A DNA stretch of 64,000 bases from Caldalkalibacillus thermarum (GCF_014644735.1 NZ_BMKZ01000009.1:1-64000), one strand, 5' to 3'; shown: positions 16,070 through 25,297, counted from the first letter of the stretch. Numbers and translations: made by a program. Notes: generated by a model not told the origin, from the sequence alone.

Positions 16070-17140
16070 CTACTCCCTCATCTGCTGGACGATCTTGCGC
16101 AAGTTGATCAGACCATTGCCTTGCAGCAGCAAGGAAGTGGGCAGGCGCTCGCAGGTATCAGAGAAGATTTGGCGGCACTCTGCTAGGGTAAGGTCCGGCT
16201 TTAAGCCTAACATCAGAGCAAGGGTGCCAGTCACATGGGCACAGGCCATTGATGTGCCTGAGAGGATCTTAAAGCGGCCGTCACGCCAGGTGGAGTAAAT
16301 GTTTTCCCCGGGCGCGACCACATCCAGGTCTGTTCCGAATTGACTGAAATTAGAAACCTGATTTTCCTGGTTGATGGAACCGACGGCAATTACTTCTCTG
16401 TAGCGGGCAGGATATTTAAGACCAGGACGACCGTCATTACCGCTGGCAGCTGTCATCAGGATGCCCCGATCTGCACAGGCCTGGATCGCCTCATAAAGGG
16501 CGGGATGGTGCTGATCCAGGTCGAAGCTCATGTTGACCAGGCGGATGTTTTCGTCGATACACCACCCCAAAGCACGGATGATACGGGATACTGTAGATGT
16601 ACCTGTTTTGTTGAACGCTTTAACATTACACAGGGGCAAACGGGGAAAAACACCGTGAAAGGGATTAAGCTGCTTATTATGGCGAACAGGAGAATAGCCG
16701 GCGATGATTCCCGCCAGATGGGTGCCGTGTCCGTGCCGGTCTGTTGTGCCCTTTTCATCGGAAAAGTTCACGCGCTTTTTGGCCAGACGCAAATAAGGGT
16801 GGGCCTTGATGCCTGAGTCGATGACTGCCACTTTGGGCGGGGCATACCGTTTGGGGATACGCCTGATGAAGGCACCGATCCGTTGTAAAGCCCACTGACG
16901 GTCAACTGTCTGTTGAATGACATTTGTTTTGCTGTCGTTAATCAAGGATACCATGACATCCCGGTCAATACGCAGAACATGTTCTGCGCCTAATAACTCG
17001 AACAGATCCCATTGTCTGGAAGCGTTGAGACAGAGAGCATGGATATGCTGCAAAGGCAGATAATCGATACCTTTTTGATCCAGAAGGGCAGAGCAGTGTT
17101 GGAAACTATCCTCTTTCAGTTTGGCAATATATTGGGGCAT
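16070..17140 (-). CDS. Subtilisin-like serine peptidase (S8) without signal peptide
   Basis: A 356-residue protease. The catalytic triad is complete: Asp108 in VAVIDSG, His138 in HGHGTHLAG and the serine in SGTSMACAHVTG near residue 300; the oxyanion Asn is in AASGNDG. No signal peptide is visible; the first 100 residues look like an inhibitory prodomain or a regulatory domain rather than a secretion signal. The start at 17140 follows GGAGAGGAG. An intracellular or spore-compartment protease is most likely. It lies between yqhQ and yqhR, where B. subtilis has no protease, so it is an insertion in an otherwise conserved cluster. Confidence 0.9.
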   Translation of the reverse strand: MPQYIAKLKEDSFQHCSALLDQKGIDYLPLQHIHALCLNASRQWDLFELLGAEHVLRIDRDVMVSLINDSKTNVIQQTVDRQWALQRIGAFIRRIPKRYAPPKVAVIDSGIKAHPYLRLAKKRVNFSDEKGTTDRHGHGTHLAGIIAGYSPVRHNKQLNPFHGVFPRLPLCNVKAFNKTGTSTVSRIIRALGWCIDENIRLVNMSFDLDQHHPALYEAIQACADRGILMTAASGNDGRPGLKYPARYREVIAVGSINQENQVSNFSQFGTDLDVVAPGENIYSTWRDGRFKILSGTSMACAHVTGTLALMLGLKPDLTLAECRQIFSDTCERLPTSLLLQGNGLINLRKIVQQMRE

Positions 17141-17278
17141 GGATAAACTCCTCTCCTATCTTATTTATAAGTTTTGTCATCCTAGTGTATGAGCAGGACA
17201 AATGCTGGGTTCACGCCTTTTCGGCCAGCTTCGAATGTTACCTCTTTCTTGGTTCATACTAAGAAGGAGGTGATGGAC

Positions 17279-17758
17279 ATGGAGAAAGAGGAGCGACGAG
17301 AGTCAAAAGGATTTATCTATGCCATCGGTTTTGTAGGCGGAATTCTTGGGGGATTGGCAGCATATATCAGCCACTTTTTTAACTTTATCCCATTTGGTCC
17401 CGCTGTGATCTGGCAGTTTTGGCCCTGGTATCACACTGTCCACTGGCTGCGAGGGCCTTGGGGGCATTTAGGTGCCATTCTTGTCATTGGTGTGTTTTCT
17501 ATTCTGCCCGCTTGGCTGTATTATCTGTTGTTGCGTAACATGGAGACACCTTGGGCAGGCATCTGGTTCGGAGTCGCCCTGTGGATGCTTATTTTTTTAG
17601 GGTTTCACCCTTTAATCCCAGGGATGAAATCGGTTCAGCAGCTGGGTTGGCAAACCAATATTGTGCTGGTGTGTATTTTTATTTTATATGGGCTGTTTGC
17701 AGGGTACTCTATTTCTTATGAAGTCAAACAGCATGAAATGGATGAACGTTCGGGTTGA
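17279..17758 (+). CDS. yqhR: YqhR-like membrane protein
   Basis: A 159-residue protein with four membrane segments (near residues 14-35, 58-82, 92-110 and 122-145) and short charged ends. ATG 17279 is eight bases after AAGGAGG; ATG 17273 is too close to it. The tryptophan-rich segment between the first two helices (QFWPWYHTVHWLRGPWG) is a feature of the family. It is in the yqhR position before aroQ. Function unknown; the family is found in Bacillales. Confidence 0.8.
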   Translation: MEKEERRESKGFIYAIGFVGGILGGLAAYISHFFNFIPFGPAVIWQFWPWYHTVHWLRGPWGHLGAILVIGVFSILPAWLYYLLLRNMETPWAGIWFGVALWMLIFLGFHPLIPGMKSVQQLGWQTNIVLVCIFILYGLFAGYSISYEVKQHEMDERSG

Positions 17759-17906
17759 GGGCACTCGTGTTTAAACAGCCCTTTCGCGGCAGCCAACTAT
17801 CCAAACGCAGCCGATTGTGGTAAAATACTTGATGGCAGCCAGCACTGCGGGACGAGGATGATCATGGGGATCATGATACTATAGCTAGAGGCAAAGGGGA
17901 ACAGCC

Positions 17907-18350
17907 ATGAGTGCGTTTCTGGTTTTAAACGGCCCTAATTTGAACCGCCTTGGCCAAAGAGAACCGGCCATTTACGGGCGGGCGACGCTGGATGACCTTG
18001 AACAGGAATTGTTGGCCTGGGGAAAAGCCCGCCAGGTCCGGATCGATTGCTTCCAATCCAATCATGAAGGAGAGCTCATTGACCGGATTCATCAAGCAGA
18101 AGAAGTTTACCAGGGGATTGTTTTTAATCCAGGTGCTTTTACCCATTACAGCTATGCTTTACGGGACGCTGTTGCCAGTATTAATCTTCCTGTGATTGAG
18201 GTTCATATTTCCAACATACATAAAAGGGAGTCTTTCCGGCATCAGTCGGTACTAGCCCCTGTTTGTTTAGGTCAGATCAGCGGACTAGGTCTGGCCGGCT
18301 ATCGCTTAGCCTTAGAGGCGCTCTTAGAATACATTAAGAAGCAGGAGTGA
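17907..18350 (+). CDS. aroQ: Type II 3-dehydroquinate dehydratase
   Basis: Converts 3-dehydroquinate to 3-dehydroshikimate in the shikimate pathway; forms a dodecamer. The 147-residue length and N-terminus FLVLNGPNLNRLGQREPAIYG are typical. FNPGAFTHYSYALRDA contains the binding residues, VIEVHISNIHKRESFR the catalytic His, and the lid loop GQREPAIYG holds the catalytic Arg and Tyr. It is separated from yqhT by four bases. Confidence 0.96.
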   Translation: MSAFLVLNGPNLNRLGQREPAIYGRATLDDLEQELLAWGKARQVRIDCFQSNHEGELIDRIHQAEEVYQGIVFNPGAFTHYSYALRDAVASINLPVIEVHISNIHKRESFRHQSVLAPVCLGQISGLGLAGYRLALEALLEYIKKQE

Positions 18351-18354
18351 TTAG

Positions 18355-19431
18355 GTGCAGGGAAGAGTTCAAAAATTAAGAGCATTGTTAGACAGAGAGG
18401 CCCTGGAGGGATTGCTGGTTACGAGTCCCGTTAACAGACGGTACATCACCGGCTTTACGGGAAGTGCCGGAGTGGCCTTGATTAGCAAACATGAAGCGCT
18501 ATTGATTACGGATTTCCGTTATGTTGACCAAGCCAGGGATCAAGCCCCTGGGTATGATATTGTGAATCATAGCGGAAAACTGGCGGAAACCATTGCCGCT
18601 GAAGTAAAGAAGCGGAACATCGAACGGCTCGGGTTTGAACAAGACCACTTGACCTACAGCCAGTACATGGCTTTTAACAAGGTTCTCAAAGATGCCGACT
18701 GCCAATTGGTTCCCGTGTCGGGATTGGTAGAGGAGCTGCGCCTGGTCAAAGATGAACAGGAGATTGAACTGATTAGACAGGCTGCAGCGATTGCTGACCA
18801 AACTTATACCCACATTTCAAACTGGATTAAACCGGGGATGAGAGAGATTGAAGTGGCCCATGAAATTGAGTTTTTCATGCGCCAGCAGGGTGCCTCTTCT
18901 TCTTCGTTTGAGATCATTGTTGCTTCGGGGGTGCGTTCAGCCCTGCCCCATGGCGTCGCCAGTGAGAAGGTGATTGAAAGGGGAGATTTTGTCACCCTTG
19001 ATTTTGGGGCTTATTACCAAGGGTATGTGTCCGACATGACCCGCACCTTGGCCATTGGCGAGCCGGCCCCCAAGCTGAAAGAGATTTACGATATTTGTTT
19101 AGAAGCCCAAATCAGAGGAGTGGAGTCAATCAAGGCGGGAATGACCGGTAAAGAAGCAGACGCTGTTTGCAGGGATTACATTACCAGGAAAGGTTACGGG
19201 GACAATTTTGGGCATTCTACCGGTCATGGCATTGGTTTGGAAGTCCACGAAGGGCCTACCCTCTCAGTCCGCGGAGAGCTCCCCTTGAAACCGGGCATGG
19301 TGGTCACTGTGGAGCCGGGTATTTATCTGTCTGGCATCGGCGGAGTGCGCATTGAAGATGATGTCCTCATTACGGAAGAGGGTAATGAGATTTTAACGAA
19401 ATCGACGAAGGAATTAGTCATTATTGAGTAG
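18355..19431 (+). CDS. yqhT: Xaa-Pro aminopeptidase/dipeptidase YqhT (M24)
   Basis: Metallopeptidase that removes N-terminal residues preceding proline. The 358-residue protein has an N-terminal creatinase-like domain and the pita-bread catalytic domain. The dimetal ligands are present: Asp in [17 protein letters not shown] (two), His in [15 protein letters not shown], Glu in VEPGIY and Glu in [12 protein letters not shown] 18355 starts four bases after aroQ; the ribosome-binding site is weak, which suggests coupling. It immediately precedes efp, the standard Firmicute order, and EF-P deals with ribosome stalling at proline runs. Confidence 0.94.
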   Translation: MQGRVQKLRALLDREALEGLLVTSPVNRRYITGFTGSAGVALISKHEALLITDFRYVDQARDQAPGYDIVNHSGKLAETIAAEVKKRNIERLGFEQDHLTYSQYMAFNKVLKDADCQLVPVSGLVEELRLVKDEQEIELIRQAAAIADQTYTHISNWIKPGMREIEVAHEIEFFMRQQGASSSSFEIIVASGVRSALPHGVASEKVIERGDFVTLDFGAYYQGYVSDMTRTLAIGEPAPKLKEIYDICLEAQIRGVESIKAGMTGKEADAVCRDYITRKGYGDNFGHSTGHGIGLEVHEGPTLSVRGELPLKPGMVVTVEPGIYLSGIGGVRIEDDVLITEEGNEILTKSTKELVIIE

Positions 19432-19447
19432 ATGGGAGGAAAAGAAC

Positions 19448-20008
19448 ATGATGATCACCACTTCTGAATTTCGTAACGGATTAACTATTGAGCTGAATGG
19501 TGAGGTATGGCAAATCATTGAATTCCAGCATGTTAAGCCGGGAAAAGGGGCTGCTTTTGTCCGTTCTAAATTAAAAAATTTAAAAACCGGTGTCATCCAA
19601 GAGCGTACATTTCGCACCACTGAAAGGATAGCCCGGGCCCATGTGGAAACACGTAAAATGCAATATTTGTACAATTCCGGGGATGAATTTACGTTTATGG
19701 ATACTGAGACTTACGAACAAATTACGCTTCATCGCAAGCAACTGGAGCACGAATTAAAGTTTTTGCTGGAAAATATGGTCGTCAATGTGATCTTGTACAA
19801 AGGAGAGACCTTAGGGATTGAGCTGCCCAATACGGTTGAGTTAAAAGTAGTGGAAACAGAGCCTGGCATCAGAGGAGACACTGCTTCAGGCGGCACTAAA
19901 CCGGCTAAATTGGAAACGGGGCTGGTGGTGCAAGTGCCTTTCTTTGTCAACGAAGGGGACACTCTGATTATTGACACGAGAAAAGGCGAATATGTCTCCC
20001 GTGCTTAA
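19448..20008 (+). CDS. efp: Elongation factor P
   Basis: Binds between the P and E sites of stalled ribosomes and promotes bond formation at polyproline. The 186-residue protein has three beta-barrel domains. [10 protein letters not shown] carries the tip lysine (Lys33), which is the modification site in Bacillus. C-terminal [11 protein letters not shown] and GEYVSRA match the family. ATG 19448 is seven bases from GGGAGGA. A terminator follows. Confidence 0.97.
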   Translation: MMITTSEFRNGLTIELNGEVWQIIEFQHVKPGKGAAFVRSKLKNLKTGVIQERTFRTTERIARAHVETRKMQYLYNSGDEFTFMDTETYEQITLHRKQLEHELKFLLENMVVNVILYKGETLGIELPNTVELKVVETEPGIRGDTASGGTKPAKLETGLVVQVPFFVNEGDTLIIDTRKGEYVSRA

Positions 20009-20021
20009 TATGATCAAAGTC

Positions 20022-20046
20022 AAGGAGCGCCATGCTCCTTTTTTTA
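20022..20046 (+). terminator. Terminator after efp
   Basis: Stem AAGGAGC/GCTCCTT, 5-base loop, then TTTTTA. Confidence 0.85.
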
Positions 20047-20102
20047 TTTCGTCATAAAATGGACACCCCTCCTATAAATATGAAGAAGGAGGAGGGGGTA
20101 AT

Positions 20103-20375
20103 ATGATTTATATCATTGATAAAGTCATCGTGGCCATGGCCAGTTTGCGTTTGGTTTCAGGCCTGATCGAAATGGTAGCCGGTTTTCTGATTCTCAAGCT
20201 GAATTCTGTTGAAAAAGCCATGATGGTCAATGCCTTTCTGGCCATGGTCGGACCATTGTTTTTTATTACCAGTATGACTTTGGGGCTGGTGCACTTGGCC
20301 GGTAAAATGCCTTACTCCAAATTGGTGTTGATCGGAACGGGAGTGGGATTGATTATCTTGGGTTTAAGGAAGTAA
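20103..20375 (+). CDS. yqhV: YqhV-like membrane protein
   Basis: A 90-residue protein with two or three hydrophobic segments (residues 15-35, 39-63 and 72-88). ATG 20103 is behind a purine-rich AGGAGGAGGGGG stretch. Gene position between efp and spoIIIAA is the yqhV position in B. subtilis. Function unknown. A possible minus-strand gene overlaps its last 64 bases. Confidence 0.8.
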   Translation: MIYIIDKVIVAMASLRLVSGLIEMVAGFLILKLNSVEKAMMVNAFLAMVGPLFFITSMTLGLVHLAGKMPYSKLVLIGTGVGLIILGLRK

Positions 20376-20488
20376 TTGTCACGGTGCTCTAAAATGGTTT
20401 GGAAAAAGTCTAGCAAAACCCTGTTGTAGCTCCCATTGCCTTCTACTTCATAATAAATGTGTCCGTTGTCTGTTATCAGATATCCCAT
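20312..20488 (-). CDS. Possible small minus-strand gene, unknown
   Basis: A 58-residue frame, MGYLITDNGHIYYEVEG at the N-terminus, whose ATG at 20488 is eight bases after a strong AAGGAG site on the minus strand. The product is acidic to neutral and not membrane-like. The last 20 codons are antisense to yqhV. The convergent overlap argues against it; the start context and protein-like composition argue for it. I do not recognise a family. Confidence 0.4.
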   Translation of the reverse strand: MGYLITDNGHIYYEVEGNGSYNRVLLDFFQTILEHRDNYFLKPKIINPTPVPINTNLE

Positions 20489-20539
20489 CCGCCTTGCTCC
20501 TTTCAATCGGTTTTTCTATAGCTTAGCCAAATTAAGGGG

Positions 20540-20569
20540 GCATATTCCCAGGTCAAGCCTGCATAAGAA
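20540..20569 (+). promoter_or_regulatory. SigmaE-like promoter of the spoIIIA operon
   Basis: GCATATT at 20540-20546 matches the SigmaE -35 consensus exactly, and CATAAGAA at 20562-20569, 15 bases later, matches the -10 at five of eight positions. The spoIIIA operon is under SigmaE in B. subtilis mother cells. Confidence 0.55.
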
Positions 20570-20605
20570 TGAGATAAGAAAGTGGACAAAGATGGGGGAA
20601 TACCC

Positions 20606-21583
20606 ATGGACAGCCGCTTGTTAGCCTGCTTTTCACAACGGATCAGGCATGCTGTGGTTTGCCTGTCCAGCGATGTTCAAGCCAAGATAGAGGAAATTCG
20701 CATCCGCATTAACCAACCGATCGAGATTAGGGTTCAAAATCAATCCTATTTCTTAACGGAATCAGGCCAGCTGTGCCGTTCGGCAGACCAGGGACTGGTG
20801 GCTACCCCGGAAGACGGACAGAAGATCCTCAATTTGATTAGCCGGCATTCCGTGTATGCTCTCGAAGAGGAGTTGCGCAGAGGTTTTATTACGATTTTTG
20901 GCGGACACAGAGTGGGCATAGCCGGACGGGCGGTTGTGGATAATGGGCGGGTGCAACACGTCAAACATATCCGTTTTTTTAATTTTAGGGTGGCCCGGGA
21001 GATGAAGGGTATAGCAGAAGGCGTAGTACCGTATTTGCTTGATAACGGGAGTCCGCTCAACACGTTGATTATATCTCCCCCTCAGTGCGGCAAAACAACG
21101 CTTTTACGGGACATTATCCGTGTATTGAGTTCTGGAAAGGCTGAACTTGGGTTAAGAGGGGTTAAAGTGGGTGTAGTGGATGAACGTTCGGAGATTGCCA
21201 GTTGTCTGGACGGATTGCCCCAACATGATCTGGGACCCAGGGCAGATGTTTTGGATGCCTGCCCCAAAGCAGAGGGGATGATGATGTTAATCCGTTCCAT
21301 GAGTCCGCAGGTGGTCGCCTGTGATGAGATTGGCAGCGAGCAGGACACACTGGCGATCCTGGAGGCCCTCCATGCCGGTGTGACAGTGGTGGTGACAGCT
21401 CATGGTTCAACTCTGGCAGACATAAAACGGCGTCCGGGGCTTAAACCCTTATTTCAGACTTCCGTTTTTGAACGGTTTGTTGTGTTAAGCCACCGTAAAG
21501 GCGCCGGAACGATAGAATTGATCACCGATGCCCAAGAACGGCTGCTTTATCCTTCATCGCTCAGGGGGATGAACTATGCTTAA
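20606..21583 (+). CDS. spoIIIAA: Stage III sporulation ATPase SpoIIIAA
   Basis: Secretion-type ATPase of the SpoIIIA-SpoIIQ channel that links mother cell and forespore and is needed for SigmaG activity. The 325-residue protein has Walker A PPQCGKTTL near residue 158, Walker B-like VVACDEIG and the R-rich segment RHSVYALEEELRRGF. ATG 20606 follows GGGGGAA; GTG 20582 would add eight residues lacking a good site. It overlaps spoIIIAB by eight bases. Confidence 0.96.
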   Translation: MDSRLLACFSQRIRHAVVCLSSDVQAKIEEIRIRINQPIEIRVQNQSYFLTESGQLCRSADQGLVATPEDGQKILNLISRHSVYALEEELRRGFITIFGGHRVGIAGRAVVDNGRVQHVKHIRFFNFRVAREMKGIAEGVVPYLLDNGSPLNTLIISPPQCGKTTLLRDIIRVLSSGKAELGLRGVKVGVVDERSEIASCLDGLPQHDLGPRADVLDACPKAEGMMMLIRSMSPQVVACDEIGSEQDTLAILEALHAGVTVVVTAHGSTLADIKRRPGLKPLFQTSVFERFVVLSHRKGAGTIELITDAQERLLYPSSLRGMNYA

Positions 21584-22094
21584 ATTGTTGGGAGCGGTCC
21601 TGATCATCTCTGCTACGACGCTGACCGGGTTTTATCTGGCTTTCCGGCTTACTGAACGGTCCAAGCAGCTGCGTGAGCTGCAGATGTGCTTACAGTTGCT
21701 GGAGACTGAAATATATTATGGTTCTACCCCGTTGACCATTGCTTTTAAACGCCTGGGACAGCAAGAGGAGGGGGTTATTCCTGCGCTTTTTGAGCGCTGT
21801 GCTTATTATTTGGAACACCTGGATGGGGCTACGACTTACGCTTGCTGGCAGAGGGCACTGGCTGATGTAGAAAACAGGCTGGCCTTGAAAAATGTAGAAA
21901 AGGAATGGCTGTACCATTTTGGAAAAGTGGTGGGGGGCTCGGACCGGGAAGACCAGCATAAACATTTGCGTTTAATGCTGGCCCAGTTTGGCAAAGCGGA
22001 GAAGGAAGCTGAAGCTGAACAACACAAACATGAGAAGATGTACAAGACTCTGGGTGTCTTATCAGGTGTATTGATTGTCATTCTAATGTTGTAG
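21576..22094 (+). CDS. spoIIIAB: Stage III sporulation protein AB
   Basis: A 172-residue protein with N- and C-terminal membrane segments and a helical cytosolic middle that resembles the GspF-type platform of type II secretion systems. The N-terminal helix is near residues 5-24, followed by the ERSKQLRELQMCLQLLETEIYY segment conserved in SpoIIIAB. It overlaps spoIIIAA, giving translational coupling. Part of the eight-gene operon. Confidence 0.95.
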   Translation: MLKLLGAVLIISATTLTGFYLAFRLTERSKQLRELQMCLQLLETEIYYGSTPLTIAFKRLGQQEEGVIPALFERCAYYLEHLDGATTYACWQRALADVENRLALKNVEKEWLYHFGKVVGGSDREDQHKHLRLMLAQFGKAEKEAEAEQHKHEKMYKTLGVLSGVLIVILML

Positions 22095-22113
22095 GTAAAA
22101 GGGGTGGGGCAAG

Positions 22114-22317
22114 TTGGGAGCAGACATTAACACGTTGTTTCAAATTGCAGGCATCGGCATTATTGTGGCGATGGTCTCAACTGTTTTGGAATCAGCAGGG
22201 AAAAAGGATATTGCCCAATGGGTCAGCGTAATCGGTTTTATTGTGGTGCTGTACATGGTCGCCAACTGGATTCATGATTTGTTTCAAACCATTAAATCCG
22301 TCTTCCTCTTTCAATGA
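22114..22317 (+). CDS. spoIIIAC: Stage III sporulation protein AC
   Basis: A 67-residue protein with two membrane helices (residues 8-25 and 37-55) and the family sequence FQIAGIGIIVAMVSTVLESAG. It begins at TTG 22114 behind GGGGTGGGG. SpoIIIAC and AD are small integral components of the channel base. Its stop overlaps the region of the AD ribosome-binding site. Confidence 0.95.
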   Translation: MGADINTLFQIAGIGIIVAMVSTVLESAGKKDIAQWVSVIGFIVVLYMVANWIHDLFQTIKSVFLFQ

Positions 22318-22331
22318 GGGAGGGAGTTCCG

Positions 22332-22721
22332 GTGGAAATTATACAGATTGTAGGCATTGGGTTGGTTGCTACCGTATTGGCTATCGTGTTAAAGGAACAA
22401 AAGCCTGTTTTTGCCTTTTTACTGTCCACCTTTACAGGGGTGCTGATCTTTTTCTTTCTTATCGGCAAAATTTACGACGTCATTCGCGTGCTAGAGCGCC
22501 TTGCTGTTGAAGGCGGCATCAACCTGATTTACTTGAAAACGATCTTGCAGATTATCGGCATCGCTTATATTGCCGAATTTGCTGCCCAAATCACCCGCGA
22601 TGCGGGACAGGGTGCCATTGCCTCAAAAATTGAACTGGCCGGTAAGGTCCTGATTATGGTGATGGCCATTCCCATTATTACGGTGATAATCGAGACAGTG
22701 ATCAGCCTGATTCCCTCTTAG
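22332..22721 (+). CDS. spoIIIAD: Stage III sporulation protein AD
   Basis: A 129-residue protein with four hydrophobic segments. GTG 22332 gives the family N-terminus MEIIQIVGIGLVATVL and lies eight bases after GAGGGAGGG; the ATG at 22314 is part of that site. YIAEFAAQITRDAGQGAIA is the conserved block in SpoIIIAD. Integral membrane part of the channel. Confidence 0.95.
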   Translation: MEIIQIVGIGLVATVLAIVLKEQKPVFAFLLSTFTGVLIFFFLIGKIYDVIRVLERLAVEGGINLIYLKTILQIIGIAYIAEFAAQITRDAGQGAIASKIELAGKVLIMVMAIPIITVIIETVISLIPS

Positions 22722-22770
22722 GGACAAGCGGGATTTTCGCTTAGACCGCCCCGGAAAAGGAGAACCGGTT

Positions 22771-23964
22771 ATGAGACTCAGAGATTATATCCTGTTCATG
22801 ATGTTGCTGATCGTTCTTTTTCTTCCGCAGGAGGCAAGGGCTCAGAGTGTAGTTGAGCCACCGGATCTGGAAGAACAGGAGCGCTTGATCGAGTTTCAAC
22901 TCAAGCGCCTGGGCACGAGTGAAGTGGAGGCTTTTTGGCAACGGGTCAGGGAGGAATATGACGGTTTTCTGCCGGAAAACCAGCCACGGGAACTCAGCGA
23001 TTTTTTTCAATTTGAAGGGTCCATTTTTTCCCTAAATCTTTTAAAAGGATTCATTCTGTATGTATTTCACGAGCTGCTGTTAAATGGCAAACTGCTGGTG
23101 GTTATTGTCTTGTTAACCGTTTTCAGCATGATCTTGGAAAACATTCAATCGGCCTTTGAGCGCAATAACGTGAGTAAAGTGGCTTATGCAATCACCTACC
23201 TGGTCATTTTTATCATTGCCATTAACAGTTTTCATGTCGCAATGACATATGCCCAAGAGGCCATCGCCAATATGGTTCATTTTATGATGGCCCTCATTCC
23301 ACTCCTCTTGGCCTTAATTGCTTCCATGGGCAATATCACGACAGTCTCCCTGTTTCATCCGCTGATTATTTTTCTCATAAATACCAGCGGGATCTTAATT
23401 CATAATATTGTCTTTCCGCTTCTTTTGTTTTCCTCGATTTTGGGTATTGTCAGTGCCTTTTCTGAACAGTACAAGGTGAGTCAGCTGGCCAATCTCTTGC
23501 GTAACCTTAGCGTTGGCTTGCTCGGGGTATTTCTGACGGTGTTTTTGGGAGTGGTTTCGGTGCAGGGGGCCACCTCGGCTGTTGTGGACGGCGTGACGGT
23601 TAAAGCAGCCAAGTTTGTCACCAGCAACTTTGTTCCCATTGTGGGGCGGATGTTTACCGATGCCACGGATACGGTGATTGGTGCTTCGCTGTTGATTAAA
23701 AACACGATTGGTTTGGCCGGAGTCATCATTTTAATCTTACTCACTGCTTTTCCAGCTTTAAAAATTTTGACCATTGCCTTAATATTCAACTTTTCTGCTG
23801 CTGTCTTGCAACCGCTGGGCAACGCTAGTGTCATTGCCTGCTTGAATGTGATCGGCAAAAACTTGCTGTTTGTGTTTGCTGCTTTGGCTACAGTGTGCCT
23901 TATGTTCTTTCTTGGTCTCACCATCATTATCGCTGCTGGAAATCTGTCAGTCATGGTCAGGTGA
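22771..23964 (+). CDS. spoIIIAE: Stage III sporulation protein AE
   Basis: A 397-residue polytopic membrane protein. It has a cleavable signal peptide (residues 1-25, ending in ARAQS), an extracytoplasmic helical part rich in charged residues (to about residue 85) and seven or eight membrane segments. VQGATSAVVDGVTVKAAKF and FVPIVGRMFTDATDTVIG are the conserved SpoIIIAE core. It is the largest membrane component of the channel. Confidence 0.96.
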   Translation: MRLRDYILFMMLLIVLFLPQEARAQSVVEPPDLEEQERLIEFQLKRLGTSEVEAFWQRVREEYDGFLPENQPRELSDFFQFEGSIFSLNLLKGFILYVFHELLLNGKLLVVIVLLTVFSMILENIQSAFERNNVSKVAYAITYLVIFIIAINSFHVAMTYAQEAIANMVHFMMALIPLLLALIASMGNITTVSLFHPLIIFLINTSGILIHNIVFPLLLFSSILGIVSAFSEQYKVSQLANLLRNLSVGLLGVFLTVFLGVVSVQGATSAVVDGVTVKAAKFVTSNFVPIVGRMFTDATDTVIGASLLIKNTIGLAGVIILILLTAFPALKILTIALIFNFSAAVLQPLGNASVIACLNVIGKNLLFVFAALATVCLMFFLGLTIIIAAGNLSVMVR

Positions 23965-23969
23965 GTGAC

Positions 23970-24611
23970 GTGATCGCCTATTTAGGAGAATTAATTAAAC
24001 AGATTGTACTCATTATTTTAATTGCCACTTTTTTAGACTTGCTGATGCCTAACAGCCAGATGCGCCGCTATATCAAACTTGTCGTGGGACTTTTAATCAT
24101 TATGACTATTCTGTCCCCTGTACTGGAGCTGTTTACTTTTGATCACGAGCGCATGCTGCGGGAAATGGAAGCTCTGTTTGAAAAGGGGCAAGAATCTGAA
24201 TTTGATATTGACCATAAGCGGAAAGAAATCGAACAGCTGCAGCAGGAAGCCCTTTTTAAAGAGGTGGAGCGGCTCATGAAGGAAGAGATGGAGAGGGATT
24301 TGGAAAGCCAGTTTCCACTGTCCGTTGACCACCTGGACCTGACGTTAACGGTAGAAGAAGGGGAAGCCATTGTGAGTAAACTGGTGGTCGTGGTCACTGC
24401 ACGAGAAGAGGAAGAGCAGAACTTTGACGGGACAACAGTACGGCCTGTTGAACCGGTTGTCATCCAAGTCAGCGAAGAACAAGAATCACCTGAGGAGAAC
24501 AAGAAGCCTTCCCATGCAGAACGAAAAATACAAGAAGAGGTTTTAACATATTTTGATTGGAAGTGGAATATATCTGTAGACAAGATTGACTTATCGTGGC
24601 TCGGGAGGTGA
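23970..24611 (+). CDS. spoIIIAF: Stage III sporulation protein AF
   Basis: A 213-residue protein with two N-terminal membrane helices (IVLIILIATFLDLLM and LVVGLLIIMTILSPV) and a soluble ring-forming domain of the same fold as AG and AH. GTG 23970 fits the B. subtilis N-terminus; GTG 23961, overlapping the AE stop, is an alternative. A glutamate-rich insertion (residues about 165-190) lies before the last strands. It overlaps the likely AG ribosome-binding site. Confidence 0.93.
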   Translation: MIAYLGELIKQIVLIILIATFLDLLMPNSQMRRYIKLVVGLLIIMTILSPVLELFTFDHERMLREMEALFEKGQESEFDIDHKRKEIEQLQQEALFKEVERLMKEEMERDLESQFPLSVDHLDLTLTVEEGEAIVSKLVVVVTAREEEEQNFDGTTVRPVEPVVIQVSEEQESPEENKKPSHAERKIQEEVLTYFDWKWNISVDKIDLSWLGR

Positions 24612-24616
24612 TCCCA

Positions 24617-25297
24617 ATGGCAAAGTGGTGGCGCAAGCTGACGAGGAAAGTGTTAGAGGGACAGTCGGAACACCCAAGCATGACAAGCCAAACAAGCCAA
24701 CGCGGGGAAGAGGGACATAAAAAGGGCGAATGGCAACTGACCCATTGGATTTTGATATTGGCTGCATTGGGACTAACAGCCATGATCGTGCCCAATTATT
24801 TCTCTTCCCAGAATAACGTCCCAGTCCACACGGTCTCGCTTCAGCAAGAAGAGGTTACAGAAACGCTAGGCTCATCGCCAAAAGAACCGGTGACGATCAA
24901 AGATTATGAAGAAGCATTAGAGAGCCAGTTAAAAGACATTTTAAGCAAAATTCAAGGTGTCCGTGATGTCTCGGTTATGGTTAACCTGGACTCCACCGCC
25001 GAGACGGTGGTCGAGAAAAATATAAAAACCCAGGAGTCAAATACGACAGAACAAGACCGGGAAGGGGGGAATCGCCAGATTGAAGATACACTGAAGGAGG
25101 AACAAGTCGTCATCATCCGCCAGGGGAACAATGAGGAACCGATTGTCGTTAAAACCAAAAAACCCCGGGTCCGCGGTGTTTTAGTGGTCGCTTCGGGAGC
25201 AGAAAACATGCAAGTGAAAGCCTGGATTACCGAAGCCGTTCAGCGCGTGTTGGATGTTCCTGCCAATAAAGTCTCTGTCTTACCCAAAAATGATTAA
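24617..25297 (+). CDS. spoIIIAG: Stage III sporulation protein AG
   Basis: A 226-residue ring component of the channel. It has one membrane helix (residues about 40-58), a short linker and a C-terminal ring-building motif domain (LSKIQGVRDVSVMVNLDST onward) that in B. subtilis forms the 30-subunit ring. ATG 24617 is six bases after GGGAGG. The N-terminal 38 residues are basic and cytosolic. Confidence 0.95.
   Translation: MAKWWRKLTRKVLEGQSEHPSMTSQTSQRGEEGHKKGEWQLTHWILILAALGLTAMIVPNYFSSQNNVPVHTVSLQQEEVTETLGSSPKEPVTIKDYEEALESQLKDILSKIQGVRDVSVMVNLDSTAETVVEKNIKTQESNTTEQDREGGNRQIEDTLKEEQVVIIRQGNNEEPIVVKTKKPRVRGVLVVASGAENMQVKAWITEAVQRVLDVPANKVSVLPKND

Noticed and set aside
16340-16816. 158-codon plus-strand frame inside the subtilase gene
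   Set aside because: It is antisense to a gene with clear catalytic motifs and has no plausible start context.
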